DNA from: Protea cynaroides
Lineage: Eukaryota > Streptophyta > Magnoliopsida > Proteales > Proteaceae
Assembly (NCBI GenBank): GCA_028583415.1
Contig: CM053276.1
Location: 13,475,774-13,539,773 of the forward strand
Direction of reading: 5' to 3'
Length of the DNA stretch: 64,000 nucleotides
Shown: positions 48,301-61,834 of the stretch, in pieces
Position numbering within the stretch: the first letter of the stretch is position 1
Layout of the letters: each line of letters begins with the position of its first letter
The notes under the pieces: model-generated
The model's input: only the letters and a program-made list of their open reading frames with translations
Told to the model about the DNA's origin: nothing
Databases searched by the model: none
Position numbers and translations under genes: made by a program

Positions 48301-51300
48301 TGGTCGATCTGGAATTGGTTTTAGCAGATCAACAAGAGCAGGTATCGCTTTCCGAGAAGTAGCACCAACTCTAATGTCATCAACTCTAAACAACCTCTCC
48401 AAAGCAACTTGCTCTGGATTGCAGACCAAACCAAACTCCTGTGATAGTTCCAAAAGATCATATATATCAACATCTGCACAGCCAAGTAAGGAAATCAGCC
48501 CACCTGCTGCCCCTGAATTTGCGACAGCAAGAAGAGTTCCTCGGCTACCATTACAGACAAGACTAGCCACTGCTTGTGCTGCAAAATATCTGTTTGCTGA
48601 CTCCTCTGATCTCAACAAACTTGCAAGTACAGGAATTGAGTGCATGGTTGTATGTGCTCGTATGATATCTCTGTCTTCGAACAATATCGCCAGCAGTAAA
48701 GCACAGACCCATGTATTGCTATCTTCTCTAAAATCACCCTGCAAAATTATATACACAGAGGGTGAATGGAAGCTTCAACAATGACAGCTGCATCAATTGT
48801 ATCTAGCAGGACTGACCATTCAGAGGGAACAAAAACAACAAAATTGAGTTTGTCATGCTAATGTACAGGATAACACCATATGCAAATTATCGCATTTTCA
48901 AGAATAAAAATTCAAAGGTTTCAAGACAGATAACCTAAATCTAATGAATTATAAGTAAAACACCTGAATAGCTTGCATCAAACATTGAGAAATCTTCTCG
49001 GTAAGAACTTCAACTGCTCCAGCCTCCATAATAGCAATTTTGCTCCTGTCGTCATGGCATGCAAGTACAGAAAGCATCCATATAGCTAAATTATCACCAG
49101 AAATGACCGCTGTGGTGATTGCAGACTCTCCATTTCTAGTTTGTTCTTTAGCATGCCTGTAAATGCTTATCTGTTCATTGTTTTCATTGAGTGGAGATGA
49201 TTGCCCCAAGCTGACCATTTGAACAAGAGATTGGATGAGATAGATACACAAGTTTGATTCATTTAGGGATTCAATCACTCTTTGGTGATGACCTTTTGCA
49301 ACACAGATAAGAAGTGCAGTTCCTCCAACTTTGACTATGGAGTTTTTTGAATTAATCACCCTTCTAGCAATTGATGAAATACAGCCGGAGCTACTAGCAA
49401 TTGTGTCTCCAAGGACAACAGATTGATCTCTGCAAACCCTTGACAAAATCTCAATAGCTTTTTCCTGCAACAAGGGTGTCGCATCAGCTATACATGAAAC
49501 TATTGGAGCTATGGTGTGAGGAGATTCAGCAAGGACAGCCCATGCAGGTTTGATATGCTCGTTAGTTCCTTGAGACCTAGAAGACCTAGACAACAAAGCA
49601 AGCGCATCAAGTGCTTCTGATATTGCAGCAGATTCAACACTAGCCGATTCCAGAAGAAAAACTAACGCAAGAACCGTTCCAGCACGATTCACACAATCAG
49701 ATACTACATGATCAATCGAGCAGCATCGGAGTAGGCGAGCAATTGCTGCTGCAGCATGGGTTTTTCCATCAACTGTGCTTTCTCGCAACACCCTCGTAGC
49801 AGGTAAAATAATTTCTGCAGGAAATGCTTGCTCTGCAGCATCATTATCCAGAAGAAGATTGGCCAAAGCCCTTGTTGCTTGTTCTGCAACTTCAAGATCC
49901 ACAGAATTGGCAAGACCAACTAATGGAGACAATGCATCTCTAGCAACAGCAGCCACATCCCGGTTTTGGTTAATTGAAAGAAAAATAGCAGCTAGGCAAC
50001 ATGAAGATTCTACTAAGATCTTTTCAGAATCCACATTTAACAGCTTCATCACTGACCAAAAAACCTCAACTGCAATTCCACTTTCACGCAAATCCTTCCG
50101 GAGATGAAAGAGTCCAGCTAGAACTGACACAGACTTAGCTTGAGTTTCTTCCTTTGTTGAACTCAAAATTTTAATCATCGTCTCAATCGCATCATTGGCA
50201 GCACTGCCTTCATGTACTATATCCTTAAGGGGAGCCACAGAGAGCATACTTTTCAGAGCATCCAAAACATAGACCTTTGATTCAGGAAGATCACTAATCA
50301 ATAAAGCAGTGAGTTGGCTGATTGTCCCTGTATCAGACTTATGGATAAGATGGTTCAATGTCTTTGCTGCAATCTCTTTCCCATTCTGGCTCCCATTCTT
50401 CAACAGCCATAACAAAGCAGGCACAGCATCTGCACTCTCAACACATGCCCTTATATCTTCACTGTGGTTGCAGAGGTTTCCAAGTACTGTTGCAGAATCT
50501 TCCTTGGCTCTTGCAGATCCTGTCTCTAGAATTTGAACAAGCGGAGGTATCCCTCCAGCAGCAGTGATAGCCCATTTACTTTCATCATTCTCATTTGATA
50601 AAAGTGAAAGCAGTGCAACTCCACATTCCTGCTGTTGCTCAGATGAAAGGCCAAGAAGAGATATTAACAGTTGAACTCCCTCACGACCCTGAAGTGCACC
50701 CCATAGACTGTCTTCTTTGTTGCAAAGTATGAGAAGAGATCTAATCAGTTCATCCTGAACCTCATTGGTTGCCATTGTGATTAAACCAACAAGCAGACGC
50801 TTTGCTTCAGAGTTTGCAAGTTTCTTGGTGAGGATAGCATTACCATACAAAGTGGCCAGGGCTTCGACTGTACGTTCCTGCACAATTAACGGCAACCGAG
50901 GTTTGAACTGATTAATCAATATCTTCTCAATCATTGGAGGATCTGGTGCTTTAATCAGTTCTGCATTGCTATCATATATCATAAGAGCTGATGCTAAAGC
51001 CCCCAATGTGTCAGCAATCTGTGCAGGTGAAGTGCATGACTCAAGACTTTCGCCAAGGCTTGAGATGACGTATGATAAACCACCAGAGATATTTGCTAGG
51101 GCGCACATTGCATTCTCCTGTAATGCTTGTGCATACTCTCCTTGCATGAATTCTTTTGATGGAGCAATTGTAGCGTTTATTAGAGCAGGAATCCCATTAG
51201 AGTTAGCAATCTCCCGTCTTGCTTCTTTGCATTGAGCAGAAAGAGATTTTAAAGCACCTGCAGCTTCTGCTCTAACAAAGGCTTCATTACCAGATCCCAA

Positions 51301-54300
51301 AAGCCTGAGTAATTGCTTTGTAGCTTCTGCAGACAAGACCCTGGAACAAACGGATGCATCTTCCATCATGATACATGCAAGAAGAAAGCAAACATTAGCT
51401 TGAGTACTTGACTGTCCACTTTTGAGCAACTTCACAAGAATATCCACTCCTCCTGCTTCGATGGTTACTGGCCAAAATCCCTCAGTGCAGCTGGACAGGT
51501 TTCTCAAAGCCCCAGATAGAAGGCTATCAACCAAGTTCTCAGCCTTGAGACCATTTTCCAGTTGCACCCAAAGCACATGTACAACTCCTTCAGTTGAGAA
51601 GATCTTTGATCCAACATGATCCCTAGCTCCACCTTGAGAGACAGCATGGATAGCTTTCGCAGCTGCAATTTGACCTTCTGCTGAGCTGGAACGAAGGAGA
51701 CCAAGCAACGGCGGAATGCATCCCCCTAGCAAGACTTTCACCCTTAGTTCATCCTCCTTACAAAGAGATCCTAAAACAGTAGCAGCCTGCAACTTCACAC
51801 CCAACGATCCTGATCTGAGAAGAGAGACAAGTATTGGAACTGCCTGAGAGTGGGAACCAACAGCACTGAAGGCACTGTCACGTGTATCCACAAGGTCCAG
51901 CAACTGCTTCAATGCATTCTCTTTCTCCTGTGCAGTTGATGAACTCTTGCGCAACTGCTCAATGCACTGGGCAACACTTGCTAGTGTCCCATCTGGGTCC
52001 TCCATACTGGTGGTTCTGTCCCTGCAATTGAGTTTGACTAAGACTTTGATTTTATGGTGATCATAATTCTAACTAAGACTGTCAAGAAAAATAAGAATGT
52101 CTTAACTATTGCGAGAAAACTCATTTCCTCCACTTCTTTTGAGAAGGAAAAAAATTACGATTCATCATAAAGCCTTAAAGAGCAGAGTTGCAGGGTTAAC
52201 ATAGTCTTTCCAATGGGATATTGGAATATGACATTCCATTGGAAATTCAGACTCATTCTTTCCATATCAGCTCATAGAAGAGACATCAGAAACAAGCAGA
52301 TAAAGTAGTAATGATGGTGTCAGTAAATCAGAGCACATCAATGTACTCAAGAAAAAAAAATTTCCCATTTAGATTTGAAATTATATCCAAAATCCATTGA
52401 AATATTTGAAAAAGAAAATTAAATCAAGTCACAAACCAAGATTAAGTCCTCATTCTGGATTTAGTTTTTTTTTTTTTTTTAACTGTCATCAGCCATTAGA
52501 AAAACAAATAAACAATTGCAACTAAGTATGCTAGATGAAATATTTTGCTCTCCTCTAATTAGTCTATTAATAAAGTAGGACTTATCCATTTATGTTCCAT
52601 TGTTCACAGCTTCTTCTGCAAATGCTCCATTCTAGGCTACTACATCCACTTTAGATTTTTGGGACTCAAAAATTGCCCCTGGATTTTAGCCGACACATCA
52701 TGAGACTGCAATAATTAACTGTTCCACCAACCTCTCATTGGGTAATTCAAAATGCAACTCACTCAATTTAGGTTGATCATCTATGCCAGAATACAGATAC
52801 AAAATGATAGATTGCAAAACAGACTAAGCCTGCTCTTGCTTTTGCCTTAATTCAACCATAGCTTTGCGTAGGACTTCAAATGCACAATGACCATCATATA
52901 AATGTCCACATGTACCATGTATCCAGAACAAATGGTTGATTCAATGACAGAGAAACAATGTTTTTTTCCTATTTCCAATCTGACTACAGCTATGCACATT
53001 ACCTCAACAGATGCTGGAGCACTTTACCCACCTATTTGCAATTTGTCTCTATTTGAAGCTCAGTGCCACAAAGCCTGACCCATCCAAGTGATTAGACTAT
53101 ACCAGCAAGTATACAATCTGTATCACAGACCAGAACCCTGTTCCAGAAGCAGTTTCTTCTTTCCCATCGAATTTGATTGGCTTTTGCAACCCCCTGTAAA
53201 CTATGCCTTCGCCATATGGAATAATAAGTAATAATAGCATGGCACTTCGAGTTCGATAGAAGCAAACTTTTATTGTTTTTTCATAACATAAGATTATGTA
53301 GCGAGAGAGTAGTATGAGACAAAGGTTATTTCCGATTTGATCTTATCTATCGGGGGTCCATTTCAGCGTCACAAAGTTTTTCTTTTTTGTTTTCACACCA
53401 GAAGTCTCTTTCCAATACTTATGTTATGAAAGAGTACGAAAAAAAAAAAAAAAAACAGGATCATTTTTCCTTAATTGTTCAAACCAGAAAGAAACCCTGG
53501 GAGGGTTCAGCAATGAGATGCAAAAGCATGGGCACTTTAGGCATTTTTAATCTACATACATAGTTATCTTACATATAAAGTTATATTTATCTCTTGGTAT
53601 ATAGAGGGTTTATGCAGTACCTTACAATGGCTAGTTATCGAGGGGAATCGTTATTTTTCTTCATTATAAATAAATGAATATAGTGGAATGGATAGGTTTA
53701 AATAGTTTTAACACTTGAAGAGATTTAACTCTTCCATTACCATTCAATTAAGCTCTCTCTAGTTAAACCCCCCCCCCCCCAACCAAAAAAAAAAAAAAAA
53801 AACCTCTCTTTCTTTCCTTTGATTCAATCTTTTCATCCAATTTCCCCTGGCATTGAATTGGTCATTCAACCTGTTTCTTCTATCATGGTTGATTTGCAGA
53901 ATTATGCTTGAGTTGCATAATGTACTGGTGCCTCATGGGAACGGAAAAAGATCGTCTCCAGTCCGTCCAGTCGTCCAGTCGTGGGACGGACGGACTGGAT
54001 TTAAAGGACACGCCCCCCATGTATTGGTATGTGTGTCCTTTTAATTCAGGCCGTCCAGTTCACGACTGGACGACTGGACGGACTGGAGACGATCCAAGTC
54101 CCATGGGAACATACATATTGTCTCCTCAGCATGCTTCACTGGTGCCCTGGTAGCCACCTATGACAATGAAGCTAGATTTAATTTCAGCAGTTTCCAGTCT
54201 GACCCGGTGGATCAACGTCAATAGGGCAGGCAACCTGCTTATGGACAGAAATGGAGCAGCTTAATTAGGTAATGCACCCCATGATATGGATCAGGCCAGT

Positions 54301-55814
54301 GATTTCTTGGAAGAGTTAGGGTTCAAAGGTTGTGATACATGGCAATTTCTGGTTGGGCCTGGGTTAGTTTGTTTAAGACTAAAACATTTGGATGAGATCT
54401 TGGTATTAGCCTTCTTACTGGTCTAAGTCATCCAGCACCTACCATCCCATCCCCCAGCCCAATTTTTTTGAAGTACTTGTTAAAGGCCAAAAATTGGTCA
54501 TCGGTAAGGAGATCCTCCCCCCCCCCAACCCCACCCAAAAAAACAAAAATGAAGCTAGGGGTAGGACAGGTCAGTGTTTTAGATTATAATCAATTATGGT
54601 ATTCAATTAAGCATGTTAAGCTGAAAACTAAAAGCATCATAGCTACATTCAATCTTCATACACATTATAAGGATGATCGAAGTGGGGAAGTCCCAAACCA
54701 AAACATTCTTTCAAACTTTCAATGTCATCCAATAAAAACTTTAAATACCTCAAACCCATCTTCATGACCGAAACTGGAGTTGTAGGCTCAGAATTTTGAA
54801 GTTTTGCATCCATATTTCTTTCCTGGGATGACAAGAGAAGATTATGATTAACGATGATTAATGGTGGGTATCAAATGGCATAAGGGCAGAGAATCACATG
54901 AAAGGAGAAGAAGAAGAATATTGTTATCAAAAAGAATAAGATTATAAATTTTGTGGAACTTGTAATGAAATAGCATGTAGTAGAATTTCTCCATGGTGAA
55001 CGAGTATTAGTATTAATCACATGAAAATGAAAGGGCAAACTCTCTGATGATATATTGAAATCAAATAAGTCATGGGCTTCTGAATTTTAACTGCTAATCT
55101 GAGTAAGGTGGTTTGCATGTAAAAGTTTGCATGTAAATTTCTGTAATAGATATTTATACATAGTCTTTTGATCTCATGGAGCCTAAGTTTCATAGACTCA
55201 ACAACTTTCAAACAGTAACATAGCACCAGATGCTTTTAATGACCAATAGTTTATAGATATATATACAAAGCCTTTTGATATCATGGAGCATATGTTTTGT
55301 AGACTCAACAGCTTTCAAACAGTAACATAGCACCGCATGCCATGACCAATAGTCTATGTGAACAAACATATTGGCACACGATATGACATATGCCTGCTGA
55401 TTTCCATAACTCGAACAGAAAGATCTCGGAGCATATAGCTTTACGACTAAGGAGTTATCCTGGACCTATTTCAATCAAAGCTCCACTTCCTTTGTTTAGA
55501 AAGAAGCCAAGACTGGAGGAATTTGGAGGCTTAGAGCACTTCAGTTCAGTCTGGAAAAAAATAAACCGATTGAAACACTGAAAGTGGACAGAGTAGGAGC
55601 TTATGTTCCATTATTAAACTCAGCAACGGTTCATAAGGGCCATATATGAACACAGGAGTTCTACAGTGAAACTGATGATAGCTCTCCCAGCGTAAAAATT
55701 CGAACAAAATAATGACTATTAGAAACAAATATCGAAGCAGAAAAATACCAGATCAGTAGCTCCATAGCCGTTGCCATTGCTGGCGGCAAACCTCCAAGCT
55801 AGTGTCGTCGCCAG
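42338..55814 (-). CDS. CSI1: CELLULOSE SYNTHASE INTERACTIVE 1 (CSI1/POM2)
   Basis: Seven coding exons on the minus strand: 55814-55749, 54822-54749, 52021-48964, 48738-46194, 44341-43887, 42708-42592, 42478-42338. All have GT-AG borders and matching phases, giving 2151 residues (Arabidopsis CSI1 has about 2150). The conserved N-terminus LAWRFAASNG is present, followed by ERNMDAKLQNSEPTTP and MEDPDGTLASVAQCIEQLRK. The body is a long armadillo-repeat array (for example SHSQAVPILVSLLRSG, GGIPPLVQILETGSA). The last 125 or so residues form a C2 domain starting PGTLVVIIKRGNN and ending EIEFQWSNK. CSI1 links cellulose synthase complexes to cortical microtubules at the plasma membrane. At the family start, ATG is replaced by CTG (55814-55812) in good context (A at -3, G at +4), with an in-frame TGA eight codons upstream. 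The first ATG is at 54813 and would give 2126 residues. Intron 2 holds a Mutator-type MITE. Confidence 0.94.
53943..54101. mobile_element. Mutator-type hairpin MITE in CSI1 intron 2 (copy 1)
   Basis: 159-bp nearly palindromic element. It starts GGAAAAAGATCGTCTCC and ends with the inverse of GGACTTGGATCGTCTCC; arms of cagtccgtccagtcgtcc type extend the hairpin for about 65 bases each side. The perfect 9-bp target duplication catgggaac (53934-53942, 54102-54110) is the Mutator hallmark. Copy 2 is at 63354-63510. Confidence 0.85.
55156..55350. repeat. Tandem duplication of about 106 bp in CSI1 intron 1
   Basis: The block cttttgatctcatggagc...gactcaacaactttcaaacagtaacatagcac...gaccaatag (from 55163) returns at 55268 with few changes (gactcaacagctttcaaac). 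Noncoding. Confidence 0.75.
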
Positions 55815-56777
55815 CTTTGCGGCAGTTGTAGACCTTCAAAAAATTTATGGTCTTCTATGGATCTATTCGGAAGATATCATCAATGAAAGAAAAGCCTCCT
55901 GCCGATCCAGTAAGAAAAAAGGATATCAGACTTGCAAACTCAGATCAAATGATGATTGCTCAATGCCAAAGATCTCAAAACAAACAAAGTAAATCACTAT
56001 AATGGCTAATTAATTCAATATCCAGACCACAATGGGACTAAAAGCTCAAATCCAAAGCATTCCATAGAATGCACTGATCCACATCAGTAATCTTCCAAAA
56101 AATACGGCGCTAGCCTAAAGCAAATGCGCATGATCAATGTAATTAAAAATCATCATTAAAAAAAAAAAAATCCAGCTAATTCAACAAAGACTCGACCTTG
56201 TGCCAACAAGTAAACATTAAAAGAAAAACACTAGATCGACTGTTCTCCAACGCAAGTCACAGACTTTTTATACTGAAAAGAACAATGAATGCCAAATAAC
56301 TACACAATTCTGCAAATAAAGCTTCAATCGTTACACCTTCCAAGACAAAAATTGACTAGTCGACGACTCAATACTGAAAGAACAACCAGATCAGTCAAAC
56401 TACACTTACATCTTAGATGTAACCGGAAAATCCTCCATCTCAAATAATAGACAACATTCAAACACAAATGCAAGCAAGAAAAATATAGCGAAAGCTCAGA
56501 ATTAAATCCAACCCTTCTCACCTTCTGAGACTTCTCTTCAATTCTAGGAATGAATGAAGGTAAAGACCTCCAATTGCATGGATTTTTTTTTATTTTTTTT
56601 CCTAGGTTCGGACAGAATGATAAAAAATGCGAGATTTTTTTCCTAATAATTTTAAGGCGACACTCGAAGCCAAGGTAAGAAAAACATAAATAAATATTTC
56701 TAACGCGAGACCGCCGACAGTTTAATAGCGCCAAGCTTCTCTCAGCTGGGCTTGGCTTAAGCTTGGCTAGAGCTAGA

Positions 56778-56785
56778 CTTATATA
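56778..56785 (-). promoter_or_regulatory. Candidate TATA box for CSI1
   Basis: TATATAAG on the minus strand, in the setting GCAGATATATAAGTCTAGC, about 960 bases upstream of the first coding exon. If used, the 5' UTR would be long and could contain an intron. Minus-strand frame 56827-56324 would then be leader rather than protein. Weak call. Confidence 0.35.
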
Positions 56786-56839
56786 TCTGCTAATTTTCAA
56801 ATAATTAGATCTTTTTGTTTTTCCCAAGAACCATTTTAC

Positions 56840-58008
56840 AGTTAGTACCCTTGATTCTACATATTTGTATTTATCTCCTTATATATTTATATTTTTATGT
56901 TTACACCTCCTCCCCCCTCCAAAACAAATATATTATATTGGACATTTTCCTAATTTAATCATTTTTTTAATCCTCTCAAAACCCTCAAAAAATATATGAA
57001 AAAAGTGGGAAAAAAAATTCTCCCATGTCGCCCAGTACCTCCAGTTATACAATCACGGCCAGAGGAACTGGGCAATATGAGAGGATTACAGTCCAAAAGA
57101 AGTTGCACACATGATTTGAGGAATTGGATTGGAATCGAGTTCAGTCGATTCCAATTTTGCTTGATTTGCACTATATTTCTAGGGTTCAGACTAATTTCAA
57201 TTGGATTGAAATTGATAAAACCGAATTTATTACTGATTCTGCTTACTTGAGCCTTGCATGCATATGATGCTATGCAAGAAATACTTTCCTTGGATAATTT
57301 ATTCTTGATAGCATGATCTAGGGATTCATCTTGGTAGTCTTGAATATAAATGTGATAAGGTAAAGGTTTGTGACTCTAAAATTAATTAAGAATGAATGAT
57401 TTCCATTTATATTTGTGGAGGATATGAACTTCGAATAAAGAGATAGCATAATTGAACATTGTATATGTCTATGGCTATGTTTGGATGTTGAGAAAAAGAA
57501 AAATGAAAATGAAAATTTTAAAATAAAGAAAAAAAATAGACACATAAAGTGATAATAAAGCCTGGAATAATGAAATTGTTGAAATAAAGAATATCGAAAC
57601 ATCTATGAATCTTGCAACCTCACATTTTCTCTTCTATCTATAATTAATACTAATGACACAACCTTTGATATGAATGATAGCAGCTAATCTTGGTGTGTTT
57701 TGTTGTTAATATTATTAGTTGAAAAGGACATACATTATTTGGAATTGATTATAAAAGAGTTTAGGATAAGATCCTTTTGATAATAACATTACTTTTATGT
57801 AAATGTTGTATATTCTATATTATCAAATTAATCATCTAGACCCCTCTTGCCCTTTAAAAATAAATAAATAAATAAATATATAAAGGTAAAGTAAAAAGTA
57901 ATTAGCAATCAATCCACTCCAACATCCTAATTGAGGAATAATCATGAGACCTATGAAAAGGGTTAATAGATCATTAGTTCATAACATGAAGCTATCATAT
58001 TCTTGTAA

Positions 58009-58063
<55 letters not shown>

Positions 58064-59135
58064 GGCATTGAACAAGGAATCATGTTACTTTTTTGTGGCA
58101 AATTTTTTTTTTTTTTTTATGCTGATATTCCTAAATTTTTGTTACAAATTGTGCTTTAATATATCCCTCCTTAATATGAATATAAGATTGATTATATGTA
58201 GGGGTATCAATGGGCTCGTTCAGGCTAGTTTTTGGTTTGAATCAAATCGATATCGGGCTTTATAGGGCTTGACGGAAATATGTCTATTAAGAGTTTAGGA
58301 TTGGGTGGCTTACACTATGCACATTAACTAACAGGCAAATCCGATGTCGGTTCGTTATCGGACTGACTTCGGGTCGATTCAGTTTCGTTTTCATTTACTA
58401 GCCTGATAAGGGATGACATTTTACTTTGGTGCTAATGGGATTGACCACCATATGTTCAAATCCCCAACATTCGGTTTAATGCAGGTTACGATGAAGTTCG
58501 ACTCAGGTTTGGCCGACTGGCCTCGATAGTTCGGTTTTGGGCTAGCCCATATCAGACTAGGACCGAGAAGTATTATAACAAGCTATAACCAATACATATC
58601 CACAATCAATTCGGTCCGAATTGGTTTCAAGTTAATTCAGACAGACTCGGTCCAAACAACCGGTTTGGTCACAAAATTGACACCTATAGCCATATGCTAA
58701 TATATGAACCTTCTCAACCCTTTTATTGTCGATAGTAATACTAAAAAAATTAGAAAAAAAATATCACTAGCTAGGCAATCGCATAAAGCAAAATCCTTTT
58801 ACACGACAGTCCTACACTAGTCACAATTTCCTATTCTTGGACCCATATAAAATGAAAATCGAATAATACCATCCAATTTATGACCTTCAGACTAAAACAA
58901 CCCTAAAAATAATCCTCATATTATGGATATGCTGACCAACCATCCTCAATCCTAAAATTTTACTCTAAATACATTTTTCATCCTATGAAATTGTAGTTCG
59001 TCCACTAGTCCATTTGTTCAAATCAAACCATTGTAATTTATTTAATGCTAAATAAAATTATTTTTTAGAAAATATAAAACCCACATTCCAAATGCCATTA
59101 TTTGAAATTGATTAAGAAAAGAAGGGCTATGTTAG
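56840..59135. other. Intergenic, upstream of CSI1
   Basis: No supported gene. An (AT)n microsatellite lies at 58013-58060. About 58200-58690 is bounded by taggggtatcaa and, inverted, tataggtgtcaa, resembling ends of hAT-type MITEs. Its interior (cgggttt/cggtt-rich) is typical of such elements, but no clear 8-bp target duplication is visible. Confidence 0.45.
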
Positions 59136-59368
59136 ATTGTATTCACATCATCTCCTCTTAGTGATTCTGGGAGGACGGTGGCAATCTTGTCCAGATGATC
59201 GACACGTGGCTCTCGGTGAATCTGAGACCCATGTTCAAACCGACACCCCAGTCGACATCGACTTGAACGTGAGTCTCGGATTCACCAAGAATCATGTGTC
59301 GATCATCCGAACAGGGTTGCCACCGTCCTCCCAGAATCGCTGGGAGGAGAAGATGCGGATCCAGATTG
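59136..59368. mobile_element. Hairpin MITE family 2, copy 1
   Basis: Foldback element: ctgggaggacggtggcaa (59168) is matched by its inverse ttgccaccgtcctcccag (59318), and gatgatcgacacgtgg by its counterpart in the right arm. Ends read attcacatcatctcctc and, inverted, atccgcatcttctcctc. No coding capacity; the open frame at 59137-59394 is a by-product. Confidence 0.65.
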
Positions 59369-59482
59369 ATTTCATGTTAATGATATTTCTTTGAAGTTAG
59401 TGGGGTGAATTTTTTATTATCAATTTGAAATCATCTTGGCCCTACCCAAAAAAAAGATGAAGGAAATGAATAATCATAAGAA

Positions 59483-59484
<2 letters not shown>

Positions 59485-59520
<36 letters not shown>
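59485..59520. repeat. (AT)n microsatellite
   Basis: About 18 AT units. Confidence 0.95.
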
Positions 59521-59523
<3 letters not shown>

Positions 59524-59529
59524 AAGGGG

Positions 59530-61586
59530 CTTAGTTATGAGGTTGAATATTAACTCATAATAAGAAGCTGAATTTTTTGTCCAAAATTTATTGGTCAAAA
59601 AGGTGAACCTCCAATCATGAATAAGGACACACATGGAATGGGTATCTTACACCTTATAATTTTCTACACTTGATGTATGTGTACGTATGATTATGAAATC
59701 ATTAATATTGGGAGGTTGAGGAAACTAACATGGGCTTGTAGCATTTTTTTTTTATTTTTTTTGGTAAAAGGACACGTAACTTTGACCTTTAATTACTATG
59801 TAAATTATAATGTGTAGCATGTGGTACATTTGAATTATAAGAGCAAGGTTCTAAATCTAGGTATCGAACTCAGAATGATCATATCTAAAAACCAATATGA
59901 ACTGATGCATATGTATCTGATGGACATTGACATGTGATTGATTCATAATTGTTGATATCATAGTTTCTGCTCCCATAGAAGAGCGACACGTACGTGTCTC
60001 GACACGTATTCAACAAGTAAAGATTCGATGTTCGATAACAACCAATTTTCGCCAATGTATGTCAACTTGCATATTACATTGTGCCGAAGATAAAGGAGTA
60101 ATACTCATAAATATGTGTTCCACAACTGTTTCCACTACTGCCTTTATCAACAACCGACTTCCGTGGAAGTCGCCTATCTGGTTATCTACCAACCATAAGA
60201 TTATCATTAAAGGGTCAAGATTCGTAACTGACCAAGGCTTATACGGGATAGTTACACCATACCCTCAACCATTAAAAGGGTAATTCCGACTTCTCTACTT
60301 CGTACACAGTCTTCTATAAATATCTCAAAATTTGAAAGTACAAGAACGAACATTTTTCCTAGCCTAAATTATACTCAACTCTTACCCATCTTTTTTTTTT
60401 TTGGTGGTAAAATTACCCCATCTTTTAAGAAGTTGTGTTTTTATTTTGCTTCGTATTACTTGCTTTGTAACTGATTTAATCATCGGAGTGGTAATCGAAT
60501 TACCCAATTCACCTCTTGGTGATCTTCATTGTGTTTTAGGTTCCTTGTGTGAAGTCGGCTAAACAAGTTACAGCAGCAATAGTAATAAAATAATATTAAA
60601 ACCGTATTGGATCGGAATCGTTCACTCAAAAAACCATGACTAATTAAGAGTGACATGAATATTATTGATTTCAACTAAATATATAGAAGACAAGTTGAGG
60701 GGGAAAATAATGAAATGAATCAAGTGATCCCATAGGTTTGAAATTTGAACCGTTGAACCATCAAGGGCAATACTTTCACTTAAACCCATATCTCGGTGGA
60801 TTCCGATTGATTCATATCGATCTATTCGTTTATTTGAACCATGATTCAACCGGCTAATCCAATACTCCTTTTTCTATACCCTTAGCGACTACACTCTGTA
60901 AACAAACATAATGAGCCTCTGAGAAATGTAATTATAATACTTCACAAAAAAAAAAAAATTGATATGTAATTATAATATGATTTTGATCTTCTCCCATGAG
61001 GGAAAAAGTCCAATGTGAATCCAATGATCGAGGATCACTTAACATGTATATCGATACATGAATATAAGTATCGAATGATCATTGATCGTCCTATCTGCAC
61101 TAAAGAAGATCTTTTTCTGAATTGAGAGTATCCCTATCTATACATGATTATTTCTCCATTTCCTTTACTCCTGAAGTTCTTAATTAGTTTTTTTTTTTTT
61201 TTTAAATAGTAAATTCTTGGTTCTTATATACTATTAAAGAGGCTCTCTCTCTCTCTCAGTGAACTGGCGGGATACCCTAGTCAACGCATGCAATATGCTT
61301 TTTTTTTTTTTTTTTTTTTTTTATACTTAACGTGGGGGGTATATTTTACCAAAAAAAAAAAAATTGGGGGATACAATACGCTTTTTTTTGTGTGTGTAAA
61401 AATACAATATGCTTTTCTTGCTGTGCAGGACAATGGATCATTCATTTTGGAAGCTTGCATAAATGCCACGTGCCAAATTAAAAATAAAATGGACCTATGA
61501 CCCATTCCAAGAGGTCAAAAAGTCAGTAGTCTTTACTCCACTTACAATAAGTAAAATGACTCAAATAACCTTCATTATTTACGGTT
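59530..61586. other. Gene-free spacer
   Basis: AT-rich, with poly-A and poly-T runs near 60390, 60948, 61188 and 61301 and many stops in all frames. No gene or RNA gene seen. Confidence 0.5.
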
Positions 61587-61834
61587 TGGATTCACATCCT
61601 CTCCTAATGATTCGGGAGGAGGGAGATGCCTCTGTTGGATGGTCGACTCGTGGGGCTTGGGTGAATCAGAGCCCTCCATCCGAGCTGACACCCCCTGTCG
61701 GCTCAGCTTGTCTGCTCGATGTCGGCTTAGATGGAGGGTTCGGATTCACCCGAACTCCAAGTGTCGACCATCCATCCAGGCAGCCAGGTAGCCACCCCTC
61801 CTCCCAAATCTCAGGGAAGAGAAGATTTGGATCT
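61587..61834. mobile_element. Hairpin MITE family 2, copy 2
   Basis: Starts ggattcacatcctctcc and ends with the inverse of ccaaatcttctcttccc. The arms (cgggaggaggg...gatgg; gggtgaatcagagccctcc versus ggagggttcggattcaccc) pair over most of 250 bp. Same family as 59136-59368 and 63024-63259. Confidence 0.7.

Noticed and set aside
46165..52005. Plus-strand frames opposite CSI1 (for example 48083-48784)
   Set aside because: Shadow frames of the CSI1 exons; no independent protein features.
56324..56827. Minus-strand frame of 167 codons upstream of CSI1
   Set aside because: No recognisable domain and it starts at a candidate CSI1 TATA/leader region; more likely 5' UTR.
58200..58690. hAT-type MITE with taggggt ends
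   Set aside because: Ends look right but no target duplication could be defined; noted under the intergenic entry only.
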